A DNA stretch of 64,000 nt from Arthrobacter sp. StoSoilA2 (GTDB taxonomy: Bacteria > Actinomycetota > Actinomycetes > Actinomycetales > Micrococcaceae): NCBI RefSeq assembly GCF_019977195.1, contig NZ_AP024643.1:496001-560000 (forward strand), given 5' to 3'. This document shows, piece after piece, positions 26,315-35,068 of the stretch (the stretch's first letter is position 1; each line of letters begins with the position of its first letter). The notes beneath the pieces were generated by a model, which made no database searches, was not told the origin of the DNA, and worked only from the letters and a program-made list of their open reading frames with translations. The translations under genes were made by a program, and so were the position numbers.

Positions 26315-27793
26315 ATGCCCAACGGACTGATTCAAGAAGACAGCTTGCGAGCCCACCCCGAAGGCCTCGCTTTGTCGCTGACCCTTCCCTGGTACCGGAG
26401 CCTCTGGCTCTCATCCGTCTCCACCCTGAAGCTGACAGTGGACGGTGAGGAGGTTCCGCAGCAGGACCTCTCCTTCGAGCTTGGCGGAAAGACGTACGCC
26501 CTGGCGGAACTTCCGGCGCAAGCTGAAACCCTGTGGTTCCTGCAGGAGCACCCGCGCCTTATTGCGCGTCGGCCGGTACCTGTGGAACTGGGGGAGCAGC
26601 ACGCCATCCGAATCTTCGGTGAGCTGCGCCTTCCATACATGCAGATCGCGGCTGGACAGGACGGCGGGCCGGGTATGTACGTGCCCAACTTCGTCAGCCA
26701 GGCCCTTGAGCTGACGGTTGTGGACCGCGACGCACCCGTGCCTGAAACCACGACGCCGGTCACGCCACCGCCGCCGAAAGCGGACGAGGATCCGTTCTCC
26801 TTGGGGTTGACCCTCTACTCGGCGAGTGCGGAGTTCCGGGCAGGATGGTACGACTTCGATGGGTTGCTGAACAGGGTGGCGGAGCTCGGAATCGGACCCG
26901 GCATCGAAATTGTCGCTTCCCAGGTGCTGCCCACTTACCCCACAGTGAGCGATGACTTCGCCAAGTCCTGGCATGCAGCCTTCGACAAACACGGCTTTGA
27001 CGCCAGCTCCTTCGGTGCCAACCTGGACATGGGCCGGCGTCGGGACCGCGATATGACCCCGGACGAAGAATACGAATTTACGGAGACGCTCTTCCGCGGG
27101 GCAAAGAAGCTGGGATTTCCGCTGGTCCGGATCCAGAGTGCCAAGCCGGAGCTGCTGCGCCGACTGCTCCCTCTTGCCGAACAATTGGAGCTCAAGCTGG
27201 CGTACGAGATTCATGCTCCCTTGGGTCCGAATTCCCCCGAGATCATGAAAGTCCGGGACGTTTACGACGAATTGGATTCTCCTTTGCTGGGCTTCGTGGC
27301 CGATTTCTCTTCCACCATGCACAGCATGTCTCCAACTTTGTTGCGGGCCGTTTCGCGGGCCGGACTGGATGAAGAAGCGCTGGAGCGCCTGCAGGCCATC
27401 TGGTCCACGGATGCCTCAATGCGGGAGCGCCAGGAAGAGTTCATCGGGTACCTCCGGAGCCGGTACTTTGATCCCGCCCGGCTCGGCTCCTTCGCGCACC
27501 TCGCTTTCAATATGCACGGACATGTCAGCCCGGGCGATTGGGCGGACATCATGCCCCAGATCATGCACGTGCACGCGAAGTTCTACGACATCGACGACGA
27601 CGGCAACGAACCCGCCATCGATTACCCGGAACTCGTCCGCGTGTTTGTGGAAGGCGGGTACCGGGGCTATTGGTCCAGTGAATGGGAAGGGCATGCCTTC
27701 GCCGAGTTGGGTGAGGTGGATGCCTTACTGCTGGTTCGGAAGCAGCATGACCTCATCAGGCGCAGCATGCGTGCCGCGGTGGCCAAGGTCTGA
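26315..27793 (+). CDS. Fused C-glycoside deglycosidase, beta-alpha (paralogue 2)
   Basis: The 492-residue protein has a beta-type domain (1-138, with LPWYRSLWLSSV and LGGKTYALAEL), a Pro/Thr-rich linker (139-160) and an alpha-type TIM barrel (161-492). The barrel holds NLDMGRRRDRDMTPDEE, YEIHAPLGPN, ADFSSTMHS, HVHAKFYDIDDDGNEP and SSEWEGHAF, all shared with the stand-alone alpha protein at 36187, and its beta part matches the stand-alone beta at 38002. It starts 26 bp after the first fusion, so the two form one operon. Predicted to act on 3-oxo-C-glycosides in the cytosol. Confidence 0.78.
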   Translation: MPNGLIQEDSLRAHPEGLALSLTLPWYRSLWLSSVSTLKLTVDGEEVPQQDLSFELGGKTYALAELPAQAETLWFLQEHPRLIARRPVPVELGEQHAIRIFGELRLPYMQIAAGQDGGPGMYVPNFVSQALELTVVDRDAPVPETTTPVTPPPPKADEDPFSLGLTLYSASAEFRAGWYDFDGLLNRVAELGIGPGIEIVASQVLPTYPTVSDDFAKSWHAAFDKHGFDASSFGANLDMGRRRDRDMTPDEEYEFTETLFRGAKKLGFPLVRIQSAKPELLRRLLPLAEQLELKLAYEIHAPLGPNSPEIMKVRDVYDELDSPLLGFVADFSSTMHSMSPTLLRAVSRAGLDEEALERLQAIWSTDASMRERQEEFIGYLRSRYFDPARLGSFAHLAFNMHGHVSPGDWADIMPQIMHVHAKFYDIDDDGNEPAIDYPELVRVFVEGGYRGYWSSEWEGHAFAELGEVDALLLVRKQHDLIRRSMRAAVAKV

Positions 27794-27810
27794 CGCACGA
27801 GCTCCCTGCA

Positions 27811-27834
27811 GCCCGGCCGGTTCTCCGGCCGGGC
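27811..27834. terminator. Bidirectional terminator
   Basis: GCCCGGCCGG, TTCT, CCGGCCGGGC form a perfect 10-bp stem between the convergent fused deglycosidase and LysR genes. Confidence 0.85.
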
Positions 27835-27835
27835 T

Positions 27836-28777
27836 CTACGCTTTGGGCTCGGTTTCGGCAGCGACGATCGCGGCGGCTTCTTCGAAGAGGCCGCGCATCC
27901 AAATGTGCTCGGAGTCGGCGTTGTGGACCGGATGCCACCACAGGGCGTTGACCAGCGGTGTTGCCGGAAACGGCAGCGGCAGGATCCGGACGCCGCCCAA
28001 GCGACGGGCAATGGGGGCAAGGGCTGCCTGGATGAGCCCGATCCTGTTTGTTCCTGCGACGAAGTGGGGGAGTGCCTGGAAACTCTCCACTACTACTTCC
28101 ACGCGCGGCTCAATGCCCAACTGCTGAATTTGGCGCTCGGCGGACGTGAATGCTGAGCGCGACTGATAGGTCATGACCCACGGCAGGTTGGCGATGTTGT
28201 CCATGGAGACCTCCTCGCCCACTTCCTGGTTGGTTTCTGAAACTACGGCAAGCCAATCGTCGCGCCACAAATCCACGAACGGGAGGCCCGTGAGGATCCC
28301 GTGAGGAATCACCATGCCGTCTGCCGCCCTCAAGCGGTTGGCAGCGTCCTCGACCACCACGGGATTGTGAAGCATGAACCGGAAGCGGACTCCCGGGGCA
28401 CGCTCTGCTGCGAGTTCCGAAACAACCCGTCCAACCGTGGTGAAACCGTAGTCCGATCCATAGATGGAAAACTCCCGCGCCGATTCATTGGGTTCCCAGC
28501 TGGCTTGGCTCTCGAAGACGCGGCGGGCGGCGTCGAGGGCCAATGTGGTGTGCTCGGCCAGCCTTAGGGCGAACGGGGTTAGCTCGTAGGTGTTCCCCCG
28601 GCGGGCAAGGATCGGATCGCCAAAGTGGTTCCTGAGGCGGGCCAATGAAGCACTCAAGGCTGGCTGGCTCAAATGCAGGCGCTCGGCCGCACGGGTCACG
28701 CTGCGTTCGGTAATGAGGGCATCCAGGGACGTCAGCAGGTTGAGGTCGAGCCTGGAAAGCAGGGCGTGGTCCGTCAC
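27836..28777 (-). CDS. LysR family regulator
   Basis: The 313-residue protein from GTG 28777 (MTDHALLSRLDLNLL) has the LysR winged helix at residues 8-70 (SVTRAAERLHLSQPALSASLARLRNHFGD without its last turn) and a periplasmic-binding-type effector domain. The start after RLDLNLL fits the NodD/NahR-like branch, which senses aromatic compounds. It is divergent from the ABC transporter operon and convergent with the fused deglycosidases, so it likely controls one or both. Confidence 0.87.
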   Translation of the reverse strand: MTDHALLSRLDLNLLTSLDALITERSVTRAAERLHLSQPALSASLARLRNHFGDPILARRGNTYELTPFALRLAEHTTLALDAARRVFESQASWEPNESAREFSIYGSDYGFTTVGRVVSELAAERAPGVRFRFMLHNPVVVEDAANRLRAADGMVIPHGILTGLPFVDLWRDDWLAVVSETNQEVGEEVSMDNIANLPWVMTYQSRSAFTSAERQIQQLGIEPRVEVVVESFQALPHFVAGTNRIGLIQAALAPIARRLGGVRILPLPFPATPLVNALWWHPVHNADSEHIWMRGLFEEAAAIVAAETEPKA

Positions 28778-28921
28778 GACGGCAATCCTTTGAGTCGGGG
28801 CCTTGGGAAACAGAAGGCGTAGCAGGACCAGTGTATCCACGGCCCTGATGACGTTTCCGCTGTGGACCTGGAGCGCCTCACAGAGATACGAGGGTCATGC
28901 CTTTACCCGAAACAGCCGTAC

Positions 28922-28964
28922 TTATGTGCGGCATTCGAAATACTTATGTGTCTTTCTGGCAAAT
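28922..28964 (+). promoter_or_regulatory. Island operators O2a and O2b upstream of the ABC transporter
   Basis: Two direct copies of the half site (TACTTATGTG at 28919 and 28941). The second, TTATGTGTCTTTCTGGCAAA, matches the operator at 45023 at 15 or more of 20 positions. They lie 70-115 bp before the binding-protein gene and near the LysR gene's 5' end. Confidence 0.5.
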
Positions 28965-29034
28965 GCCGTGCATACTGATGAGTGACGGGGGTCACGGCGC
29001 TCCCGATAAGACAAAGAAGTCAGAAAGGCTGAAA

Positions 29035-30321
29035 ATGACACAGCACCGCTTTCGAGGACTGAAGCTCGGCGTTCTCGTCATCCCAACCGCTGCTGCACTT
29101 GCACTGACAGGCTGCTCAGGCTCTACCACCGCCGGCAGCGCGGGAGGTTCCAAGGAGTTCTCCTTGACGTTCGCTACCTCCAACACCATTGAGAGCCCGT
29201 TCCAGAAGCTTGGCGAGCAGTACATGGCAGCGCACCCGGACGTGAAGATCACGTTCAATGCGCAGCCGAACGATTCCTACGACCAGACCGTCCGCACACA
29301 GTTGCAGGCCGGCAACGCCTCGGACGTCATTGTGACGTCGCCCGGATCGGGAACAGGCCGAAGCATCCTTCCGCTGGTCGATGCAAACTTCCTCGAACCC
29401 CTGGATGATTCGGCCAAGAAGTTGGTTCCAGTGGGCAGTGAAGCCTTGTTCGGCAAGGATGGCAAGGTCTACGGGCAGGCTGCCGAAATGACCGTCGTCG
29501 GGCTGGTGACCAATGAGACCGCAGCCAAGGCCTCCGGCGTCTCCGATTTCCCCAGCGACTTCTCGTCCTTGGAAAAGCAGTGCTCCTCGCTCAGTTCTTC
29601 CGGCAAGTCATTCTTTGCCCTGGCCGGCTCAGCCGCACCCAACACCGGCCTGATGGCCATGTCCCTGGCGGCCTCCCGGGTTTACGCTGAGGATCCCAAG
29701 TGGAACGAAAAGCGTGTGAGTAAGGAAACCACCTTCGCCGACTCCCAGGGCTGGAAGGACGCGCTGCAGGCCGTCGTCAAGCTCAACGAAGCAGGTTGCT
29801 TCCAGAAGGGCGCAGCGGGCGCCGGCTTCGACGCCATCACCAAGGGCCTCGCGAGTGGCTCTTCCCTTGCCGGCTTCATCCCTGCTCCTTCGTGGAAGCA
29901 GCTCAAGACGGCAGCGGCCAATTCCGACTTTGCAGTCCGCGCGCTTCCGTCCGAGCAGAGCTCCGACAAGGGCTTCGTTTACGCCAGCGCGAACTACTCC
30001 TTCTCCATCAATGCCGCTTCCAAGAACAAGGATGCTGCCAAGGCCTTCCTTGATTGGGCTGCCGAACCTGAGCAGACCAAGGCGTTCGCGGAGATTGATG
30101 GCGCACTTCCCGTTAGCGGTTTGGATAGCTACGACTACGCATCCGGCGCTTACAAGAACGTCGGGGACCTCATCAAGGACGGCAAGTACGGTCCGCTTCC
30201 CAACAGCCAGTGGCCGAACTCCTCTGTCTACGATGCCCTCGCAACGGGTGTTCAGGGTCTCCTGACAGGCCAGAAGTCGGTTGACCAGGTGCTGCAGGCC
30301 ATGGATGCGGCCTGGGGCTAA
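29035..30321 (+). CDS. ABC transporter sugar-binding lipoprotein (CUT1 type)
   Basis: The 428-residue protein has a lipoprotein signal with lipobox ALTGC (Cys about residue 25) and a family 1 extracellular solute-binding domain (LTFATSNTIESPFQKLGEQYMAAHPDV start, W and Tyr rich C-terminus ending AMDAAWG). It would capture the sugar or glycoside outside and hand it to the two permeases downstream. ATG 29035 is chosen because the signal peptide starts there. The island suggests a C-glycoside or other plant glycoside as ligand (inference). Confidence 0.9.
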   Translation: MTQHRFRGLKLGVLVIPTAAALALTGCSGSTTAGSAGGSKEFSLTFATSNTIESPFQKLGEQYMAAHPDVKITFNAQPNDSYDQTVRTQLQAGNASDVIVTSPGSGTGRSILPLVDANFLEPLDDSAKKLVPVGSEALFGKDGKVYGQAAEMTVVGLVTNETAAKASGVSDFPSDFSSLEKQCSSLSSSGKSFFALAGSAAPNTGLMAMSLAASRVYAEDPKWNEKRVSKETTFADSQGWKDALQAVVKLNEAGCFQKGAAGAGFDAITKGLASGSSLAGFIPAPSWKQLKTAAANSDFAVRALPSEQSSDKGFVYASANYSFSINAASKNKDAAKAFLDWAAEPEQTKAFAEIDGALPVSGLDSYDYASGAYKNVGDLIKDGKYGPLPNSQWPNSSVYDALATGVQGLLTGQKSVDQVLQAMDAAWG

Positions 30322-30379
30322 GACCGGATAAGAACCCCACCGAAGTTCCGACGACTCAAAGGGACGAGCAAGGATTACC

Positions 30380-31339
30380 ATGACTGCGACGATGCAATCG
30401 AAAACCGAAGCAGCTGACGCTTCCCGGCGAGGCAGGCGAAACCCGGGAGCGGCCCGAAAGGTCCGTTCCCGGGGTGGGTCCCTGCAGTTCGGCCACTGGT
30501 GGTGGGCGCTCCCCGGGATCGCCCTCGTCATCGCCATCCACTACGTAGCCACCGGAATTGGCGGCTACTTCGCCTTCACCAACTGGACCGGTATCGGCTC
30601 CTTCAAAGTGGTTGGCCTGGCAAACTTCGAGGCAATCTTCAAGGATCCGACCAAGCTCGGGGCCTTGCTGAATACCCTCTTCCTGGCCTTTTCCTCCGTA
30701 TTTATCAGCAACGTTGCCGGCCTCTTCATCGCCCTGGGCCTGAACCGGGTAATAAAGACACGGTATGTACTGCGCACGTTGTTCTTCATGCCCGTGGTCC
30801 TCAGCCCGCTGGCAACGGCCTACATCTGGAAGTACATCTTCGATTTCGACGGTCCCATCAATGTCTTCCTCGCCTCGATCGGCGCTGGTGACCTGGCCAA
30901 GCCGTGGTTGGCGGACCCGCAATGGGCCATCTGGACAGTACTGATTGTCCTGGTCTGGGGCAGCACCGGTTTCGCCATGGTGATCTTCATGGCGGGCCTG
31001 GCGGGCGTTCCCGTGGAAATCGAGGAGGCCGCAGCCATCGACGGCGCCAACATGTGGCAGCGCTTCTGGAACGTCACCCTTCCAGCTATCCGTCCGGCCG
31101 TGGCCATCGCATCAACCCTGGGCATTGTTCAGGGGCTCCGGGTCTTCGACCCCATCATGGCACTCACCGGCGGAGGCCCGGCAGGCGCCACTGAAACCCT
31201 TGCCACGCAGGTCTACAAGCAGGCATTTGCGCTCGGCAACTTCGGCGGCGGCGCCGCCCTGGCCCTGGTGCTGGCCGTCATCATCCTGTTCTTCGCCGTA
31301 ATCCAGCAGCGGCTGACGCGATCGAACCCCGAGGACTAA
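30380..31339 (+). CDS. ABC transporter permease, MalF type
   Basis: The 319-residue protein has six membrane segments and the permease EAA motif EEAAAIDGANMWQRFWNVTLP (shortened: EEAA-x3-G-x9-I/L-x-LP), the contact point for the ATPase. The N-terminal 35 residues are basic and cytosolic. It follows the binding protein by 58 bp and precedes the second permease by 2 bp. Confidence 0.92.
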   Translation: MTATMQSKTEAADASRRGRRNPGAARKVRSRGGSLQFGHWWWALPGIALVIAIHYVATGIGGYFAFTNWTGIGSFKVVGLANFEAIFKDPTKLGALLNTLFLAFSSVFISNVAGLFIALGLNRVIKTRYVLRTLFFMPVVLSPLATAYIWKYIFDFDGPINVFLASIGAGDLAKPWLADPQWAIWTVLIVLVWGSTGFAMVIFMAGLAGVPVEIEEAAAIDGANMWQRFWNVTLPAIRPAVAIASTLGIVQGLRVFDPIMALTGGGPAGATETLATQVYKQAFALGNFGGGAALALVLAVIILFFAVIQQRLTRSNPED

Positions 31340-31341
31340 CA

Positions 31342-32178
31342 ATGTTCCGCTACACAAAACTCACCGTTCTCCGCGAAATCGGTCTGTGGGCATTGGCCCT
31401 CCTCTTTCTTTCCCCGTTCTACTTCCTGGTGACCACTGCACTGAAGTCCGATGGTGAGATCTACACGACCTCGCCGCTGGCACCGCCGTCGAGCCCTGAC
31501 TTCAGCAACTTCACCGCCGTCCTGACTGCCCAGGGCAATTCAAATGTGGTGCTTGGCCTGGTGAACAGTGTCATCATCACCACTGGCAGCATCCTTGGCT
31601 TGATCGCCCTTGGGTCCATCACTGGGTACGTCATTTCACGGTCTACCCGCCGTTGGAGCAAGGGCGCCTACTACCTGTTCCTGATCGCCATCATCCTGCC
31701 AGGCCAGTTGGGGGCGGTTCCCCTGTACATGGGCGCCCGTTCCTTGGGTCTTACGGGCTCGGCCTGGGGCCTGATCGTCCTGTACACGGGCATGCTCCTG
31801 CCCCTGTCCATCTTCCTGTACTCCAACTTCTTCCGCGGCCTGGGTACGGATTACGAAGAAGCGGCCACCATTGACGGCGCCAGCAAAACGCAGGTGTTCT
31901 CCAAAGTAGTTTTCCCGATGATGGCTCCGGCCACGGGCACTGTGACCATCTTCGCCGGACTGATCGTGTGGAACGACTTCTTCACTTCGCTGATCTTCCT
32001 GGGCGGCTCCAGCAACCAGACGCTGCCTGTGGCGATGTACTACTTCATCGGCTCCCTGGTCTCGCAGTGGAACTCCATCTTCGCGATCGTGATCGTTTCC
32101 ATGATTCCCATCCTCGCGTTGTTCCTCTTCGCCCAGAAGCGCTTCATCCAAGGCTTCTCCGGCGGCCTGAAGGGCTAA
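31342..32178 (+). CDS. ABC transporter permease, MalG type
   Basis: The 278-residue protein has six membrane helices, the N-terminal LALLFLSPFYFLVTTALKS typical of MalG partners, and EEAATIDGASKTQVFSKVV as the EAA loop. Together with the MalF-type subunit it forms the channel. No ATP-binding gene is present in the operon or elsewhere in the window, so a shared MsiK-type ATPase encoded elsewhere is expected, as is usual for CUT1 systems of Actinobacteria. Confidence 0.92.
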   Translation: MFRYTKLTVLREIGLWALALLFLSPFYFLVTTALKSDGEIYTTSPLAPPSSPDFSNFTAVLTAQGNSNVVLGLVNSVIITTGSILGLIALGSITGYVISRSTRRWSKGAYYLFLIAIILPGQLGAVPLYMGARSLGLTGSAWGLIVLYTGMLLPLSIFLYSNFFRGLGTDYEEAATIDGASKTQVFSKVVFPMMAPATGTVTIFAGLIVWNDFFTSLIFLGGSSNQTLPVAMYYFIGSLVSQWNSIFAIVIVSMIPILALFLFAQKRFIQGFSGGLKG

Positions 32179-32236
32179 CGGACGCCGTCCACCACCCCAT
32201 GTTTTAGAAAACACCCCTTACTTCCAGGAGATAACC

Positions 32237-33013
32237 ATGTTTAAACTTGCGCCGAATATCGACCTTTTGTTCGCTGAAGCAGGCGAAAGTGCCGCTGATC
32301 GTGTGCGTGCGGCGGCAGCGGCGGGATTCGATGCCGTTGAGATGTGGGGTCCAACGGGCAAGGACATCCCCGCGCTGAAGGCCGCATTGGAGGAGACCGG
32401 AGTGCAGCTCACCGCCCAGCTGGCGGAGCCGCGGATGCAGTTCATGATCCCTCCCAAAAACCACGAACCCTTCTACGAGGGGCTCGATGCCGGCGTCGAG
32501 GTTGCGCGCCAGCTTGGCTGCCCACGCATTGTGGTTGGAAGCGGAACAGGCTTTGGCGGCCGCAAGCGACAGGACCAACTCGATGAGCTCATCGAGATCT
32601 TCACCAAGGGCGTGAACCACATCCAGGGGTCCGGCATCACCTTGGTCCTGGAACCCGTCAACGTGCGCGTGGACCATCCCGGGGCCCTCCTGGACAGGAC
32701 GTCGGAGGCAGTCTACATTGCGCGCGGCGTGAATTCGCCCGGGTTCGGAGTCCTGTACGACCTCTACCACTCCACCGTTGAAGGCGAGGATGTGGCCGCG
32801 GAACTGGCCAATGCGGGCGACCTCATCAAATACGTTCAAATCGCGGACGCCCCGGGCCGTGGCGAGCCGGGTTCCGGTTCGATCGATTGGAACGCGCGGC
32901 TGGGAGACCTGGAGGCCAGCGGTTACAGCGGGCCGATCGGACTCGAATACTACCCAACCATCGATTCCGCGAAGTCCGTCCGACGCATTCAGGAATTGGT
33001 GGCCGCCCGGTGA
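32237..33013 (+). CDS. Hydroxypyruvate-isomerase-like sugar isomerase
   Basis: The 258-residue TIM-barrel protein (AP endonuclease 2 superfamily) has the Hyi-like pattern: FDAVEMWGP early, LVLEPVNVRVDHPG with a metal-binding Glu, LYDLYHSTVEGED with Asp and His, VQIADAPGRGEPGSGSIDW and IGLEYYPT with the last Glu. It probably isomerises a keto-sugar or hydroxypyruvate-like product. It follows the permease by 58 bp and its TGA overlaps the GMC start by 3 bp, linking it to sugar oxidation. Confidence 0.82.
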   Translation: MFKLAPNIDLLFAEAGESAADRVRAAAAAGFDAVEMWGPTGKDIPALKAALEETGVQLTAQLAEPRMQFMIPPKNHEPFYEGLDAGVEVARQLGCPRIVVGSGTGFGGRKRQDQLDELIEIFTKGVNHIQGSGITLVLEPVNVRVDHPGALLDRTSEAVYIARGVNSPGFGVLYDLYHSTVEGEDVAAELANAGDLIKYVQIADAPGRGEPGSGSIDWNARLGDLEASGYSGPIGLEYYPTIDSAKSVRRIQELVAAR

Positions 33014-34620
33014 GTCAGCGGTCCTACCCCCCGGCGGTTGACGTTGTAATCGTCGGCAGCGGTCCTACGGCGTCCGCCTATGCGCGAATCCTGAGCGAGG
33101 AAGCGCCTGAGGCTACCATCGCAATGTTCGAGGTGGGCCCAACCGTCAGCAATCCTCCGGGCGCACATGTGAAGAACATCGCTGATGAGCATGTTCGCGC
33201 CGCCGCGCAGCTTGCTTCCGAAGGCCCGGGCGCGGGCGCGGCGACCGTGAACTCGCCAGGTGCCGTGAAGAGCGGCGAACGCAGGGCGCGGCCAGGAACC
33301 TACTTGCTCAGTGAGGGCTATGCCTTCCCCGGCGAGGACGGCATGCCCGTTGCCGCAATGTCCAGCAACGTCGGTGGCATGGGGGCGCACTGGACTGCGG
33401 CGTGCCCCCGCCCTTCCGGCAAGGAGCGCATCAGCTTCATTCAGGACATGGACGGATTGCTGGACGACGCCGAGCGTCTCCTGGGCGTCACCACCCACGC
33501 CTTTGACGGCGCTCCCTTCTCGGATCTCGTCCGCGGGCGGTTGGCGGCTGTGGTCGACGAGGGACGTGAGCCCGCCCTGCGCGTCCAGCCCATGCCCCTT
33601 GCGGTCCACCGCGAAGCCGACGGCCGACTCATGTGGTCAGGTGCCGACGTCGTCATGGGCGAGGCAACCCGGCAGAATCCGCGCTTTGAACTCTTCGACG
33701 AGTCGCTGGTCACCAAGGTAATGCTCGACGGCGGCAGGGTTGCGGGCGTCGAGGTCCAGGACCGCCGGACTGGCGGGAGCCATACGGTCGCGGCGCGCTT
33801 CGTGGTGGTTGCGGCGGATGCGCTGCGGACCCCCCAGCTGCTCTGGGCTTCGGGTATCCGGCCGAAGGCGCTGGGCCGCTACCTCAATGATCAACCGCAG
33901 GTGGTATTTGCCAGTCGACTGGAAGGCGTCACGGCCCCAGCGCAGGAGGAAGCTGCGCAGGAGGAAGCTGCGCAGGAGGAAGCGCCGCGGGAGGAAGCGC
34001 CGCCAGGCCGCGCCGGCCTCACGCAGCAAAGCGGCGTGGCCTGGGTTCCGTACACCGATGATGTCCCTTTCCACGGCCAGATTATGCAGTTGGATGCCTC
34101 GCCGGTGCCATTGGCTGACGACGATCCCGTGGTGCCCGGTTCGATCGTTGGCCTGGGGCTGTTTTGCGCTAAGGATCTACAGCGCGAGGATCGCGTGGCC
34201 TTTGATGATGACGTCCGGGACGCTTACGGAATGCCGGCCATGCGCATCCATTACCGCCTGACGGAGCGCGACCATGAGGTGATCGAGCGGGCAAAGGCGG
34301 AGATTGTGCGGCTTGGGAAGGCAGTGGGACGTCCCTTGGACGAACGTCCCTTCGCGCTGCCACCGGGCGCATCACTGCACTATCAGGGCTCGACGCGCAT
34401 GGGCCGTGCAGACGACGGGGAAAGTGTTTGCTCTCCGGATAGCGAAGTCTGGGGAGCCGGGGGGCTTTTCGTTGCCGGCAACGGGGTTATTCCTACTGCG
34501 ACGGCCTGTAATCCAACGCTGACCGCTGTGGCCCTTGCCGTGCGTGGAGCCCGCAAAATCGCAGAAGAGCTGGATAACTCTTTACTTATGTCAGAATCAG
34601 ACAATAGAATTACTAAATAA
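33010..34620 (+). CDS. GMC oxidoreductase, C-glycoside 3-oxidase-like
   Basis: The 536-residue flavoprotein from GTG 33010 has the FAD-binding IVGSGPTASAYARIL at its start, the NVGGMGAHWTAACPRP loop, and the C-terminal active-site blocks LHYQGSTRMG (catalytic His) and ATACNPTLTAVALAVRGA. It belongs to the pyranose-oxidase-like branch that includes CarA enzymes, which oxidise the sugar 3-OH of C-glycosides before C-C cleavage. No signal peptide is present. An insertion at residues 311-330 repeats AQEEA. It overlaps the isomerase gene, and the deglycosidase pair follows 50 bp later. Confidence 0.8.
   Translation: MSQRSYPPAVDVVIVGSGPTASAYARILSEEAPEATIAMFEVGPTVSNPPGAHVKNIADEHVRAAAQLASEGPGAGAATVNSPGAVKSGERRARPGTYLLSEGYAFPGEDGMPVAAMSSNVGGMGAHWTAACPRPSGKERISFIQDMDGLLDDAERLLGVTTHAFDGAPFSDLVRGRLAAVVDEGREPALRVQPMPLAVHREADGRLMWSGADVVMGEATRQNPRFELFDESLVTKVMLDGGRVAGVEVQDRRTGGSHTVAARFVVVAADALRTPQLLWASGIRPKALGRYLNDQPQVVFASRLEGVTAPAQEEAAQEEAAQEEAPREEAPPGRAGLTQQSGVAWVPYTDDVPFHGQIMQLDASPVPLADDDPVVPGSIVGLGLFCAKDLQREDRVAFDDDVRDAYGMPAMRIHYRLTERDHEVIERAKAEIVRLGKAVGRPLDERPFALPPGASLHYQGSTRMGRADDGESVCSPDSEVWGAGGLFVAGNGVIPTATACNPTLTAVALAVRGARKIAEELDNSLLMSESDNRITK
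33940..33999 (+). repeat. In-frame 15-bp tandem repeat in the GMC gene
   Basis: Four 15-bp units (GCGCAGGAGGAAGCT and variants) encode AQEEA three times and PREEA once. The related oxidase at 57756 has no such repeat. Confidence 0.95.
34586..34606 (+). promoter_or_regulatory. Island operator O3, inside the 3' end of the GMC gene
   Basis: TTATGTCAGAATCAGACAAT with inverted TGTC/GACA separated by 7 bases. It lies about 75 bp before the stand-alone beta gene and would give that unit its own control point. Confidence 0.55.
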
Positions 34621-34672
34621 GGAAGAAGTCGCTGCGGAGGCCTCAAGCCCCGCAGCAAGACAAGGAGATCCC

Positions 34673-35068
34673 ATGATTGCCGACCGCATGATCGAGCAGG
34701 GAACGCTCACCACTGAAGGCGACCGAACCGCCGTCGAAGTCCGTATCCCGTGGTACCGGGCCCTGCCGGGTTCCTGCATTGCCGGGGCCGCGCTCACCAT
34801 CGACGGTGTGGCCGCTCCCGAGGAGTCGTTGCGCTGGACCATGAACAACCGCACCTTCAGCTTTGGCGAGCTGGTGGAGGAGACGGATGAGTGGTGGTTT
34901 CCGCTGGATTCGGCAGTTCTGTCTGGCGAGCTGCCCCTGACAGATCCGGAGGCGGACCACGAAGTACGGGTGGACCTCAAGCTCTACATCCCCTACATCA
35001 CCACTGACCACGGCGTGTTGCACATCGAAGAGAACGACACCAAGACCATGAAGGTAGGACGGCGATGA
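34673..35068 (+). CDS. C-glycoside deglycosidase beta-type subunit (pair 1)
   Basis: The 131-residue protein is a single DUF6379-like beta domain: VEVRIPWYRALPGSCI, LTIDGVAAPEESLRW, RTFSFGELVEETDEWWF and VDLKLYIPYIT. In known enzymes the beta subunit packs on the alpha barrel and completes the active site. ATG 34673 follows AAGGAG at 6 bp; the upstream part of the frame overlaps the GMC gene and is not coding. Its stop overlaps the alpha gene start by 4 bp, as expected for a heteromeric complex. Confidence 0.8.
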   Translation: MIADRMIEQGTLTTEGDRTAVEVRIPWYRALPGSCIAGAALTIDGVAAPEESLRWTMNNRTFSFGELVEETDEWWFPLDSAVLSGELPLTDPEADHEVRVDLKLYIPYITTDHGVLHIEENDTKTMKVGRR

